Below, in pieces: positions 9,717 through 18,735 of a DNA stretch of 64,000 nt. Origin of the DNA: Dokdonella_A sp963775445 (GTDB lineage: Bacteria > Pseudomonadota > Gammaproteobacteria > Xanthomonadales > Rhodanobacteraceae); the NCBI GenBank assembly GCA_963775445.1, contig CAVZIT010000006.1:877710-941709 (forward strand), given 5' to 3'. The first letter of the stretch is position 1, and the number at the start of each line of letters is the position of its first letter. Under the pieces are notes generated by a model. It made no database searches, was not told where the DNA came from, and saw only the letters and a program-made list of their open reading frames with translations. A program made the position numbers and the translations under genes.

Positions 9717-9958
9717 TGATTAGCGACGACATTCGGCCGACCAACCCGCCGTTCGTCCCCGGAGCAAGTCCGGGGCAGACTCTGAGCGTAGGCGACCCGC
9801 AACTCCGTTCACCCTGAGCGTAGGTCCGCAGGGCCGAAGTCGAAGGGCCGCTTCGACAGTGCTTCGACTTCGCTTTCTTACGCAAGCTACGCTGTCCTGA
9901 GCTTGTCGAAGTGCTCAGCACAAACGGAATTTCGTTAGCTGAGCATCGTCGCTAATCA
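9717..9958. repeat. palindromic intergenic element with 13-bp terminal inverted repeats, copy 1
   Basis: A 242-bp element bounded by TGATTAGCGACGA (9717-9729) and its exact reverse complement (9946-9958). The interior is rich in nested inverted repeats built from CTTCGACTTCG, CTGAGCGTAGG and CAAGCTACGCT-type words. It shares long near-identical blocks with the element at 24552-24716 (for example CCGACCAACCCGCCGTTCG and AACGGAATTTC). It contains no ORF and is probably a non-autonomous (MITE-like or REP/BIME-like) element. It occupies most of the 9629-10086 gap; I see no gene in the rest of that gap. Confidence 0.8.
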
Positions 9959-10086
9959 GGAATGCAGCTGAGCCGGAACAACGCGCGAGGTTCTCGAACC
10001 GCATTTTGGGGACGGCTGAAAGTCTGCCTACGCCGATTTGGCTGAATTGACCAATCACGCGGCTGTTGCGCGCCTTATCGTGCGGT

Positions 10087-10305
10087 TCAACTCTTGCGCG
10101 TTGCGCCTGCGACAATCAGTCCCAGCCCCACGATGACTCCAATGCCTCCGATCCATTGCGGGACGGTCTTTTCCTTTTGCACCGTGGCCGAGATGTCGCC
10201 TACCTTCAAGACCTGCTGATCCTGATTGAAGTTGAACTTGCCGAGAAATGTCGCGACGCCGAGCGCCACGATGATGATACCTGCGACGATCAATCCGGCA
10301 CGCAT
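10087..10305 (-). CDS. small two-helix membrane protein of unknown function
   Basis: A 72-residue protein beginning MRAGLIVAGIIIVALGVATF. It has one N-terminal membrane helix, a short central loop (residues 22-48, including VGDISATVQKEKTVP) and a second C-terminal helix ending ATRKS. This layout (helix, short D-x-G-x-x-x-x-x-x-x-K loop, helix) is common in small uncharacterised inner-membrane proteins. The start at 10303-10305 has AGGGAGAG upstream. It is divergent from the sensor kinase gene; a longer frame to 10371 would add an unlikely leader. Confidence 0.75.
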   Translation of the reverse strand: MRAGLIVAGIIIVALGVATFLGKFNFNQDQQVLKVGDISATVQKEKTVPQWIGGIGVIVGLGLIVAGATRKS

Positions 10306-10461
10306 GTAACTGCTCTCCCTGGTTGACGGCTTACACGGGTCGAAGTGGAGTGTAGACGATCGCGCGGCCAATCGGGGAAGCGCCCGACATTGGCGCGACC
10401 CCTGGACGCCATCGGGCGGCGACGCATTCCATCACGGCGCCGCGGCGTGCAAGAATCCGAC

Positions 10462-12297
10462 ATGCCTTCGAAACGTACCATGCCAGCCGTGCGCTTTCGC
10501 TTCTCGCGCGACGTCGAGTCGAACCTGCGCGTGGTGCTGATGATGATCGCCGTGGTGGTCAGCGTGTGGCTGCCCTTCATGATCGTGCGGCGATCAACCC
10601 AGGACACGTTCAATGCGTCGAACTGGTTCACTCACAGCGCGGAAATCAAGGCGACCGCCTATCAGTTGCTGCATAGCCTGCGCGATATCGAAGCGGCTGC
10701 GCTGACCATTTATGCCGCGCTTCCCGCCGAGGATGCCCGCGCTCGCTATCGCGATGATCGCGCGGAAGTGGCCAACGAGCTCGCCCGCCTGCGCATGCTG
10801 ACTGCAGACAATGTCGAACAGCAGAACCGCATCGGTATTCTCCAGGCCGTCATCGAAGGTCGCCTCGACCGCTACGACAATGCGCTTGCGCAACTCGACG
10901 CGGGAGATGCCCCAGGTGCACGCGTTGCGTTTGCCGATGCGCAGCGCCTTTTCGATTTTCGTCCGACGGCGCACGCCCTGCTCGATGCCGAGGAGAAACT
11001 GTACCAGCAGCGGGGCGCCACTGCTGAAATCGAGCGCGCCAACGCGGCTTGGGTGACGCTCGGTGCCATGATTGTGCAGCTGCTGCTGCTCGGCGCGGTA
11101 ATTTTCGTCTCGGAACGCCAGACGCGACGACGGCTGCGCGCGGAAAGCGTGGCGCAGCGGGCGATCGCTCGCGCCGAACGTATCGTGCAAACCGTGCGCG
11201 AACCGATCGCACTGCTCGACGCCAACCTGCGTCTGGTCATGGCCAACGCCGCCTTTGGCCAGTTGTACGGCAGTGACGGCGAGGTTCCCGCAGGCCAGTA
11301 TCTCGACTCGGCTGGCGACGGCGCCTGGTCGGATCCGGCGCTACTGCAACGGCTGAACGATGTCGCCACGCGCGATCGCGAATTGTGGGATTACGAATTG
11401 ACGCAGCGGCTTGCCGATGGCGACGAGCGCATCGTGCTCGTCAACGCGCGCCTCATGACCTTGCCGGATCGCGACGATTCGGCGGTCCTCCTGACCAGCA
11501 GCGACATCACGGCGCGCAAGCGCGGCGAGGACGAAATCAACGAACTCAATCAGCAGCTCGAGGGCAAGGTCGGGCAGATTTCCGAAATCAATCGGGAACT
11601 TGAGGCATTCAGTTACTCGGTTTCGCACGATCTGCGCGCCCCGCTGCGCCACATCGCCGGTTTCAGCGAGAAGCTCGGCAAACATCTCGGTGACGCACGC
11701 GACGAAAAAGCCGCGCATTATCTCGAGGTCATCAGCACGTCGGCTCGACGCATGTCCGCCCTGATCGAAGACCTGTTGATCTATTCGCGCCTGGGTCGCC
11801 ATGCGCTGCGCCTGCAGCCGGTGGACATGCAATCGCTCGTGGAAGAGGCGCGCGACATTCTCGACAACGAGACGGTCGATCGCGAAATCGACTGGCGCAT
11901 CGGCCATTTGCCAATGGTCGTTGCGGATGAAAACATGATGCGTCAGGTGTGGCAGAATTTGCTGGGCAACGCGGTCAAATACACGCGAGACGCCACGCAC
12001 GCGCGCATCGAGATCGAGTCCAGTCGTTCCGAACGTGGCGACTACCTGTTTTCGGTCAAGGACAACGGCGCTGGATTCGACATGCAGCACGCCGGCAAGC
12101 TGTTCGGCGTATTCCAGCGTTTGCACAAGGCGACACAATTCCCGGGCACCGGAATCGGGCTCGCGAATGTCAGGCGCATTCTGGTGCGACACAATGGCCG
12201 GGTCTGGGCCCAGGCCGAGCCCGGCAAGGGTGCCACGTTCCACTTTTCCATCCCCGCGGGGGCCAACACGGCCAGGCAATCCGGAGTGACACAATGA
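10462..12297 (+). CDS. membrane sensor histidine kinase (CHASE3-like, PAS, HisKA, HATPase)
   Basis: A 611-residue sensor kinase. A membrane helix at about residues 24-42 and another at 190-212 flank a periplasmic helical domain of about 150 residues resembling CHASE3. A PAS domain (around 240-350), a coiled coil, a HisKA domain and an HATPase domain follow. The phosphoacceptor H-box reads FSYSVSHDLRAPLRHI, the typical bacteriophytochrome-type kinase version. Ntail features are WQNLLGNAVKYT (N box), DNGAGFD (G1) and GTGIGLANVRRI (G2). The stop overlaps the start of the response regulator (ATGA at 12294-12297), so the two are co-translated. The signal sensed is not evident. Confidence 0.93.
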   Translation: MPSKRTMPAVRFRFSRDVESNLRVVLMMIAVVVSVWLPFMIVRRSTQDTFNASNWFTHSAEIKATAYQLLHSLRDIEAAALTIYAALPAEDARARYRDDRAEVANELARLRMLTADNVEQQNRIGILQAVIEGRLDRYDNALAQLDAGDAPGARVAFADAQRLFDFRPTAHALLDAEEKLYQQRGATAEIERANAAWVTLGAMIVQLLLLGAVIFVSERQTRRRLRAESVAQRAIARAERIVQTVREPIALLDANLRLVMANAAFGQLYGSDGEVPAGQYLDSAGDGAWSDPALLQRLNDVATRDRELWDYELTQRLADGDERIVLVNARLMTLPDRDDSAVLLTSSDITARKRGEDEINELNQQLEGKVGQISEINRELEAFSYSVSHDLRAPLRHIAGFSEKLGKHLGDARDEKAAHYLEVISTSARRMSALIEDLLIYSRLGRHALRLQPVDMQSLVEEARDILDNETVDREIDWRIGHLPMVVADENMMRQVWQNLLGNAVKYTRDATHARIEIESSRSERGDYLFSVKDNGAGFDMQHAGKLFGVFQRLHKATQFPGTGIGLANVRRILVRHNGRVWAQAEPGKGATFHFSIPAGANTARQSGVTQ

Positions 12298-12737
12298 ACA
12301 GGGAAATTCGCACCATCCTGCTGGCAGAGGACAGCCCCGCCGACGCAGAAATGACGATCGACGCGCTGCGCGAGGCCAGGCTCGCCAATCCGATCGTGCA
12401 TGTCGAGGATGGCGTCGAAACAATGGACTATCTTCTGCGCACCGGCGCCTTCGGCAGCCGCGACGCCGGCGATCCGGCCGTCGTGCTGCTCGATATCAAG
12501 ATGCCGCGCATGGATGGCCTGGAAGTGCTGCGCCGCATGCGCGAACACGAACGTCTCAAGCGCGTGCCCGTGGTCATTCTCTCCTCCTCGCGAGAGGACA
12601 ACGATCTGGTGCGCAGTTGGGACCTCGGCGTCAATGCCTACGTGGTCAAGCCGGTCGATGCAGCCCAGTTTTTCGAAGCGGTGCGGATGCTCGGGCAGTT
12701 CTGGGCCGTGCTCAACGAATCGCCGGGCGCAAACTGA
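12294..12737 (+). CDS. single-domain response regulator (Rcp1-like)
   Basis: A 147-residue stand-alone receiver domain. It begins MNREIRTILLAEDSPADAEM with the acidic pair ED. The phosphoacceptor aspartate is in VVLLDIKMPRMDG, Thr/Ser in VVILSSS and the conserved lysine in VVKPVD. Single-domain receivers of this type (Rcp1) pair with phytochrome-type kinases such as the upstream gene. It overlaps that kinase by four bases and is followed seven bases later by a second receiver gene, pointing to a short phosphorelay operon. There is no output domain, so it probably passes phosphate onward or acts by protein-protein contact. Confidence 0.93.
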   Translation: MNREIRTILLAEDSPADAEMTIDALREARLANPIVHVEDGVETMDYLLRTGAFGSRDAGDPAVVLLDIKMPRMDGLEVLRRMREHERLKRVPVVILSSSREDNDLVRSWDLGVNAYVVKPVDAAQFFEAVRMLGQFWAVLNESPGAN

Positions 12738-12744
12738 GCGACCC

Positions 12745-13185
12745 ATGCCCGGCCGCCACTTTCCAGCTCGCGTGTTGATGGCGGAAGACGACATCGCCGA
12801 TGTCGAACTTCTGGCCGATGAGTTGCGCGAGGACGGCTTCCTGTTCGAGCATCGCGTGGTCGACGATGAAGCCGATTTCTGCCGCGAACTTGAGGAATTC
12901 AAGCCGCATCTGGTGCTCTCGGATCTGACGATGCCCGGATTTTCCGGTTATCGTGCGCTCGATCTGGTGCGCGCTTCGGCCGCGCACGTTCCTTTCATCT
13001 TCGTATCCGGAACCATCGGCGAAGAGGCGGCGATCGAGGCGCTCAAACGTGGCGCCACCGATTTCGTGCTCAAGAACAATCTTGCCCGTCTGCCCTCGGT
13101 CGTGCGGCGGGCATTCCGCGATTTCGAAGAACGCAACTTTGCGCGAGCGCACCGAATCCGAACTGGTGCGCGCCCAGCGATTTGA
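12745..13185 (+). CDS. receiver domain protein, probably N-terminal part of a split receiver-kinase
   Basis: A 146-residue frame with a complete receiver domain: VLMAEDD acidic pocket, phosphoacceptor D in HLVLSDLTMPGFSG, VSGTIGEEAAIEALKRGATDFVLK with the conserved lysine. After FEERN the frame reads FARAHRIRTGARPAI and stops. In the +1 frame from 13139 the sequence continues LRERTESELVRAQRFESLG, exactly where a receiver-HisKA linker would lie. A single T fewer in the TTT at 13138-13140 would fuse this with the next gene. Either the two are natural overlapping genes or one fused gene is split by an indel. Confidence 0.8.
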   Translation: MPGRHFPARVLMAEDDIADVELLADELREDGFLFEHRVVDDEADFCRELEEFKPHLVLSDLTMPGFSGYRALDLVRASAAHVPFIFVSGTIGEEAAIEALKRGATDFVLKNNLARLPSVVRRAFRDFEERNFARAHRIRTGARPAI

Positions 13186-14287
13186 AAGTCTCGGCCTGCT
13201 GGCTGGTGGATTCAGCCACGATCTGCGCAACATCCTGCAGCCGTTGCTGATCGCTTCCAACATGATCGAGGAACGAGACGATCCGAAGTTGCGCCAACTG
13301 GGGGAGTTGATCTCCGATTGCGCCCAACGCGGACTCGATATGGTGGCCTCGATGCTGGCGTTTGCGCGCGGCAACCGGATCGGTACCGAGCGCGTGAAAG
13401 TGGGCGCCCTGCTCGATGCACTTTGCCTGTTGCTGCAGGGAAACGTTCCACGCAATGTGACGCTCAAGTTCGACCGGGCGCCCCCGGATCTGGAACTGGA
13501 AGGCAATCACACCGAATTGCAGCAGTGTCTGCTCAATCTTTGTCTCAATGCGCTGCAGGCGATGCCGGCAGGCGGCACGCTGATCTTGTCGGTCGAGCCG
13601 GTCGATCTCGATGATGAGTTCTTTACCGACGACGAGGACGGCGCCGCGGGCGCGTATCTCAAACTATCCGTGAGCGACACCGGCATCGGCATGTCCGAAG
13701 ACGTGCGCAACAGCCTGTTCCAGCCGTTCTTCACAACCAAGGCCGACGGCACCGGCCTCGGCCTGATCTCGTGCAAGCGCATACTCAAGAACCATCGCAG
13801 CCACATGCGCATCGAAAGCGAGCATGGCAAGGGAACGACCTTCAACCTTTATCTACCCTTGCCGGTCATCGACGCGGCACAGGACGATCTCGGCGAGGTG
13901 CCACAAGGCGCGGGCGAGCGCTTGCTGGTGGTGATCGAGGAAAGCGCAACCCTCGCCCTGCTCGCCGACAGCCTCAACCTGCATGGCTACGATGTCAGCA
14001 AGGCACAGAGCGGAACCGACGCACTGCAGAAAATCGATGGGAACGCGCTTCCCGACTTGCTCGTGATGGATGCGGACATGAGTCTGATGACCGGCGTTCG
14101 GACATTGACTGCGTTGCTTGAGGGCGGTTATGCGGGACCGGTGCTGCTGCTGGTGCGCCCGGACGCGCCGCCGGATCGCGACGGACTGCCGCCGATCGAG
14201 CGCATCCGCTTCATCGACAAACCCGTGGTCGTCACCGATCTGATCCGCATCGTGCGCGAGGAACTCGATGCCCGATCCGAGCGCTGA
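13139..14287 (+). CDS. histidine kinase with C-terminal receiver domain
   Basis: A soluble kinase of about 382 residues if read from TTG at 13139. The H-box is LAGGFSHDLRNILQPLL, the N-box LLNLCLNALQAMPAGG, G1 DTGIGM, F/G2 FFTTKADGTGLGLISC. A C-terminal receiver-like domain of about 120 residues has an acidic start (VVIEES), an aspartate in LVMDADMSLMTG and a lysine in FIDKPVV. There is no good independent start codon or ribosome binding site, which favours it being the continuation of the preceding receiver. The 3' end overlaps ubiJ by 20 bp. Confidence 0.85.
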   Translation: MRERTESELVRAQRFESLGLLAGGFSHDLRNILQPLLIASNMIEERDDPKLRQLGELISDCAQRGLDMVASMLAFARGNRIGTERVKVGALLDALCLLLQGNVPRNVTLKFDRAPPDLELEGNHTELQQCLLNLCLNALQAMPAGGTLILSVEPVDLDDEFFTDDEDGAAGAYLKLSVSDTGIGMSEDVRNSLFQPFFTTKADGTGLGLISCKRILKNHRSHMRIESEHGKGTTFNLYLPLPVIDAAQDDLGEVPQGAGERLLVVIEESATLALLADSLNLHGYDVSKAQSGTDALQKIDGNALPDLLVMDADMSLMTGVRTLTALLEGGYAGPVLLLVRPDAPPDRDGLPPIERIRFIDKPVVVTDLIRIVREELDARSER

Positions 14288-14930
14288 GTCCGCGACCCGG
14301 CGACCGCGCGCCCTGCCGGCTGCATTGGGGCGCCTGCTCGAAAGCGCGGTGAATGCCGCGGTTGCGCTTGACCCGGAGACGCGAGCCCGTCTGGCGGCAC
14401 TCGATGGCCGCGCAATCACGATCGACTTCACGCACACGCCCGTGGCGCTGCGCATGTGCGTCGAGGATGGGCGAATCGCCATCGGGCCGGCATTCGGAGG
14501 CGACAGCGCGTTGCATGTCGGCACCAGCCCAGGGCGACTCGTGTCGCTTCTGTTGTCAACAGGAGCGCATGGCAGCTTGCCGCCTGGCGCCATCAAGATC
14601 GCCGGAGACGCGGAACTTGCACGCAGGGTCGAGCGGATCATGAAGAATTTCGCGCCGGACGTCGATGCAGTTTTCACGCGCGTATTCGGCGATGTTGTCG
14701 GCTTCCAGGTGGCGCGTGGGTTCCGATCGGCATTCGCCTGGTCGCGCGATGCATCACGCGCGTTGGCGCACGATGCGTCCCACTTCCTGATCGACGAGAG
14801 TCGCGATCTGGTGGCCACTCCCGAGATCAATGCCTTTCTCGATGATGTCGACGAAACACGCGAGCGGGCCGATCGGCTTGGCGCGCGGATCGCACAAGTG
14901 ACCGCAAAATTGCGGATGGCCGAGCCGTGA
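14268..14930 (+). CDS. ubiJ: ubiquinone biosynthesis accessory factor UbiJ
   Basis: A 220-residue SCP2-domain protein. The central lipid-binding-like domain (ITIDFTHTPVALRMCVEDGRI..., followed by LHVGTSPGRLVSLLLS and IKIAGDAELARRVERIMKN) and the C-terminal coiled coil (ETRERADRLGARIAQVTAKL) match UbiJ. UbiJ is a non-enzymatic subunit of the cytosolic Ubi complex needed for ubiquinone (CoQ8) synthesis. It is immediately upstream of ubiB with a GTGA overlap at 14927-14930, the same gene order as in E. coli (ubiE-ubiJ-ubiB) but without ubiE here. The ATG at 14268 lies inside the kinase 3' end. Confidence 0.9.
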   Translation: MPDPSAESATRRPRALPAALGRLLESAVNAAVALDPETRARLAALDGRAITIDFTHTPVALRMCVEDGRIAIGPAFGGDSALHVGTSPGRLVSLLLSTGAHGSLPPGAIKIAGDAELARRVERIMKNFAPDVDAVFTRVFGDVVGFQVARGFRSAFAWSRDASRALAHDASHFLIDESRDLVATPEINAFLDDVDETRERADRLGARIAQVTAKLRMAEP

Positions 14931-16588
14931 CGCCGCTGCGCCTGGTTCCGCGTGTCGCGCGCATCGCGGTGCTTCTGGTGCGCTATCGACTCGATGAGCT
15001 CATCGACGTGGCGCACCTGTATCGACCACTCAAGCTGCTGCGCCTTGTGCTGCCGCGGCCGCCCGCTGACATGGCCGCACTGCCGCGAGGCGCGCGCCTG
15101 ACCCTGGCGCTGATCGAATGCGGTCCGTTGTTCGTGAAGTTCGGACAGATCCTGTCGACCCGGCGCGACTTGTTGCCTGCCGATGTCGCCGACGAATTGG
15201 CGCGGCTCCAGGATCAGGTCACACCGTTCCCGGCCGACGTCGCACGCTCCACCATCGAGCGCGCGCTCGGCGCGCCGCTCGCTTCGCGCTATGCGCAGTT
15301 CGAGAATTTGCCGCTTGCATCCGCCTCGATCGCCCAGGTCCACGCCGCCACGCTCGCCGATGGCCGCGAGGTGGTGGTGAAGGTATTGCGACCGGATATC
15401 CATGCGCGTGTCGCGCGCGATATCGACCTTCTGCGCGCAATCGGCGAGCTGGTGCAGCGGTACCACCCGAATGCCGACAAGATCCGGCCACTGGATGTCG
15501 TTGCAGAAATCGAGACCACGCTCGACCGCGAACTGGACTTGCAGCATGAGGGCGCCAATGCCTCGCTGCTGAAACGCAATTTCGCCGGCTCAGACGATCT
15601 TTACGTCCCCGCAGTCGTGTGGTCGCACAGCGCGAGCGACGTGTTGACGCTCGAACGCGTGCGCGGCATTCCTGTCGACGATCTTGGCGCCCTCGACGCG
15701 GCCGGCATCGATCGCATCGCGCTCGCCGAAAAGGGCATACGCGTGTTCTACACGCAGGTATTTCGCGACAACTTCTTTCACGCCGACGCACATGCCGGCA
15801 ACATCTGGGTAGACGCCGCGCGCCCCACCGATCCGCGCATCATCGCGCTCGATTTCGGCATCATGGGCAGCCTCTCCGAACGCGATCAGTACTGGCTCGC
15901 GGAAAACTTTCTCGCCTTGTTCCGGCGCGATTACCGGCGCATCGCGGAGCTGCATGTCCAGGCCGGATGGATTCCCCGCGAGGTGAATCTGGACGAGCTC
16001 GAAACGGCCGTGCGAACCGTGTGCGAGCCGTACTTTTCGCGGCCACTCAGCGAAATCTCGCTGGCCGAAGTGGTGGTCAAGCTGTTCCAGACTGCTCGCC
16101 GCTACGAGCTGGTGCTGCAACCCCAGTTGATCCTGTTGCAGAAGACGCTGCTCAATATCGAAGGGGTCGGACGTCTGCTTCATCCCGGCATCGATATCTG
16201 GGCGACCGCGCAACCGGTCCTCGAGCGCATCTGGCGAAAACGGCGCGGACCGCGACAATTTCTGCGCACACTGCGTCGGCAGTTTCCCGAATGGTTGGCG
16301 CTCGCGCCCGAAATGCCACATCTCGTCCATGAATATCTGGAGCAGGCGACGAGCGGTCGCATGGAACTTCACACGGCCAACCACGATCTGAAGCAACTTG
16401 ATATTCATTCGCGTCGCGATCGTGGCGTTGCGATCTGGTCGCGGCTTGGCGGCGCACTGGTTATCGCATCCGCGGTGCTGCTGGCATTGCCGGCGCCGGG
16501 GCCGCATCGAGATGGTACGCCGTGGCTCGCCCTTGCCGCCGCGCTCGGGGCACTGATCGCGTTCATCATGGCGGTGCGACGGCGCTGA
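14927..16588 (+). CDS. ubiB: ubiquinone biosynthesis regulatory ATPase/kinase UbiB
   Basis: A 553-residue ABC1/ADCK (UbiB) family protein required for ubiquinone biosynthesis. It shows the KxGQ motif (FVKFGQILSTR), the Ala-rich nucleotide loop (LASASIAQVHAA), VVVKVLRP with the ATP-site lysine, FRDNFFHADAHAGNIW as the catalytic-loop equivalent and LDFGIMG as DFG. The C-terminal two membrane helices (about 500-520 and 528-548) anchor it in the inner membrane. It starts with GTG overlapping the ubiJ stop, so it is coupled to it. The length is close to the family norm of 540-550. Confidence 0.96.
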   Translation: MTPLRLVPRVARIAVLLVRYRLDELIDVAHLYRPLKLLRLVLPRPPADMAALPRGARLTLALIECGPLFVKFGQILSTRRDLLPADVADELARLQDQVTPFPADVARSTIERALGAPLASRYAQFENLPLASASIAQVHAATLADGREVVVKVLRPDIHARVARDIDLLRAIGELVQRYHPNADKIRPLDVVAEIETTLDRELDLQHEGANASLLKRNFAGSDDLYVPAVVWSHSASDVLTLERVRGIPVDDLGALDAAGIDRIALAEKGIRVFYTQVFRDNFFHADAHAGNIWVDAARPTDPRIIALDFGIMGSLSERDQYWLAENFLALFRRDYRRIAELHVQAGWIPREVNLDELETAVRTVCEPYFSRPLSEISLAEVVVKLFQTARRYELVLQPQLILLQKTLLNIEGVGRLLHPGIDIWATAQPVLERIWRKRRGPRQFLRTLRRQFPEWLALAPEMPHLVHEYLEQATSGRMELHTANHDLKQLDIHSRRDRGVAIWSRLGGALVIASAVLLALPAPGPHRDGTPWLALAAALGALIAFIMAVRRR

Positions 16589-16641
16589 GACTTTCCGGGC
16601 GATCGCAATCGGGTTGTTACGAACCAACAAGGAATCTTGCA

Positions 16642-17400
16642 ATGAAGTTTTCACATCCTGCCCTTTGTCTTGCAGTTGCTGGCGGCGTGCTTGCCTTGTC
16701 GGCCTGCGGCAATGCCGCGGACAAGCTCAGTGACAACGAACTTCGCTCGCTGCTGCGCAGCGACAGCGCCAGCGCCAATGCGGTTCGCCCGCCAATGGAT
16801 CGCTCGGCGGTGGAATGTCTGGGCGTGTGGTCAGGCGACAGCGAGTCCTTGCACGAATTGCCCGCTGGCACCGATACCACGGCACTCAAGGCCAATTGCC
16901 GGCAGCACGTTGAAGGCTGGCTGGCGGATGCCGAACGAAATCCGCACCGGCTCACATTCGGCGAACTTGCGACGGCGAGGACCGCGCGCCGCGCAAGAGC
17001 GCTGCTCGATGAGCCGGCTTCGGGATCGCCACCGGCAAAGACGATTGCGCATGCGGCACCCGCGAGTCCGGCGCCAGCCACGGCGCCCGCCACTCCACCG
17101 AGCGCAAAAACGGTGCGCGAATCCGCCGGCAGCGAGCAAGCCTTCAACGGCGCGCTCGACAGGTACGAATCACTGTGCGAGCAGGCGCGTGACATCGCCA
17201 AGAAGGCGAAATCGCCGCCGATGATACTCAACCGGCACATCAACGACTGCCTTCAACGTGCGAGCCGGTTGCGTGCGCAAATGAGTGCAGCCACTGCGAA
17301 GGGCAATGCGTTCGAAACTTCGATGATTGCGCAGAATGCACAGCGCATCGTCGCCGGAGCACAACGCCTCGTGAACGAGGCAAAAAAGGCGGCCCAGTAG
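16642..17400 (+). CDS. putative lipoprotein, paralogue 1 of a tandem pair
   Basis: A 252-residue protein with a signal peptide and lipobox (LSAC, Cys about residue 22), so a predicted lipoprotein. The N-terminal domain (LSDNELRSLL, AVECLGVWSGD, NCRQHVEGWLADAERNPHRLTFGEL) contains two conserved cysteines. A Pro/Ala linker and a C-terminal helical segment (ESLCEQARDIAKKAKSPP ... HINDCLQRA) with two more cysteines follow. The next gene shares all of these blocks in the same order. I do not recognise the family. AAGGAA precedes the ATG. Confidence 0.82.
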   Translation: MKFSHPALCLAVAGGVLALSACGNAADKLSDNELRSLLRSDSASANAVRPPMDRSAVECLGVWSGDSESLHELPAGTDTTALKANCRQHVEGWLADAERNPHRLTFGELATARTARRARALLDEPASGSPPAKTIAHAAPASPAPATAPATPPSAKTVRESAGSEQAFNGALDRYESLCEQARDIAKKAKSPPMILNRHINDCLQRASRLRAQMSAATAKGNAFETSMIAQNAQRIVAGAQRLVNEAKKAAQ

Positions 17401-17539
17401 CTCCCCCTTTGCGGCACGACGGAACTCGATATCACGGACTCTTCGCGTCTGTTCGGCTCCGGATTGGCACGACGGCTTTGCTTGCATTGATTGACGTTGC
17501 GGCGGATGCTGATGGCACCGTCTGCCACGGAGGACTGTC

Positions 17540-18274
17540 ATGCGATCGATTCCGAATCCCGTCCGCGCCGGTCTTGTTGCCGGCACGATTGCAGCCCTCG
17601 CCGGTTGCCAGAATCCTGCCACCAAAGTCAGCGACACCGACCTCGCAGCGCTTCTGGGCGGCGGCCAGGATATTGCGCCCGCTACCGTCGATTGCTTGCG
17701 CGCATGGTCGGGTGATCCGGGGCTGATGCAGGGATTGCCCGCCGACCAGGCGACCGACCCGCACAAGCAGGATTGCCGTCGCACGGTCGAGAGTTGGCTT
17801 ACCGTCAGCCAGCGCAATCCGCACAAGCTTGGCTTCGATGACCTGGACGATCCGAAAGTCGTCAAGCGCGTCGTCGCCATCGAGCAGCAGCAACAAGTCG
17901 CCGCCAACCAGCGGGCACAGGTCGAAGCGGAGAAAAGAAAGCGCGACTCCGAAGCTGCCGCAGCCGCCGCACGCGAGCGCGCAACAAACGCGCGGATCGG
18001 CGCGATGCACGGAGAATTCGATTCGGCTCTCGCCGATCTTCGGGATGAATGCACCCGCGCCGAAAACGAGATCCGGCACAAGCGTCATGTGCCGGACAAC
18101 CTGCGCAAACAGATCGAAGGTTGCGCCACCAAGGCGGATGCTCAGCAACAACAGTGGGCTGCGGCCGTTGCGCGCAGCGATCTGACTGAGGCGACGCGCC
18201 TGCTCAAGGCTGCGCAGGAAAGCGTGGCCGGCGCCAAGACGCTGGCCACCAACGCTGCCAAAGTGCGCCGCTGA
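17540..18274 (+). CDS. putative lipoprotein, paralogue 2 of a tandem pair
   Basis: A 244-residue predicted lipoprotein (LAGC lipobox, Cys about residue 23). It has the same N-terminal block as the preceding gene (VSDTDLAALL, TVDCLRAWSGD, DCRRTVESWLTVSQRNPHKLGFDDL). In place of the Pro/Ala linker it has a Gln/Ala/Glu-rich coiled coil (EQQQQVAANQRAQVEAEKRK). The C-terminal block (LRDECTRAENEIRHKRHVP ... QIEGCATKA) again has paired cysteines. GGAGG lies seven bases before the ATG. The duplication with divergent middle parts suggests the shared ends are the functional modules. Function unknown. Confidence 0.82.
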   Translation: MRSIPNPVRAGLVAGTIAALAGCQNPATKVSDTDLAALLGGGQDIAPATVDCLRAWSGDPGLMQGLPADQATDPHKQDCRRTVESWLTVSQRNPHKLGFDDLDDPKVVKRVVAIEQQQQVAANQRAQVEAEKRKRDSEAAAAAARERATNARIGAMHGEFDSALADLRDECTRAENEIRHKRHVPDNLRKQIEGCATKADAQQQQWAAAVARSDLTEATRLLKAAQESVAGAKTLATNAAKVRR

Positions 18275-18309
18275 ACCCTTCCGATTCGGCAGCACGGCCG
18301 CCCGTTGGC

Positions 18310-18735
18310 ATGCTCGAAATCGATGGCCATTTGAGCATTTCCGAGAGCGAACTCGAAGAGAGCTTCGTGCGCGCATCCGGACCCGGCGGCCAGAACGTCA
18401 ACAAGGTTGCCAGCGCCGTCGTGTTGCGTTTCGATGTGGCGCGGTCGCCGGCGCTGCCCGACGCCGTGCGCGAGCGTCTGCTCGGCCGGCGCGATCGACG
18501 CCTTTCCGCGGACGGCGTCCTCGTAATCCAGGCCAATCGCTTTCGCGATCAGGCCCGGAATCGCGACGATGCGCGTCGGCGCTTGGCCGACGTGATCCGC
18601 TCGGCACTCAGCGTGCCCAAGCGCCGGATCGCGACACGACCGACGCGGGCGTCGCGCGAGCGCCGCATCGTCGGCAAGAAGAAACGCGGCGCGGTCAAGC
18701 GCGAACGCAGCTCGCCCGGGTGGAGTGCCGAGTGA
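18310..18735 (+). CDS. arfB: alternative ribosome-rescue factor ArfB (YaeJ-type peptidyl-tRNA hydrolase)
   Basis: A 141-residue release-factor-like protein that hydrolyses peptidyl-tRNA on stalled ribosomes. The catalytic GGQ motif lies in ASGPGGQNVNKV near residue 30. The C-terminal tail is strongly basic (KRRIATRPTRASRERRIVGKKKR), the part that enters the empty mRNA channel. Length and architecture match ArfB (about 140 residues, only domain 3 of a release factor). The stop overlaps the probable GTG start of the acyltransferase gene. Confidence 0.95.
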   Translation: MLEIDGHLSISESELEESFVRASGPGGQNVNKVASAVVLRFDVARSPALPDAVRERLLGRRDRRLSADGVLVIQANRFRDQARNRDDARRRLADVIRSALSVPKRRIATRPTRASRERRIVGKKKRGAVKRERSSPGWSAE

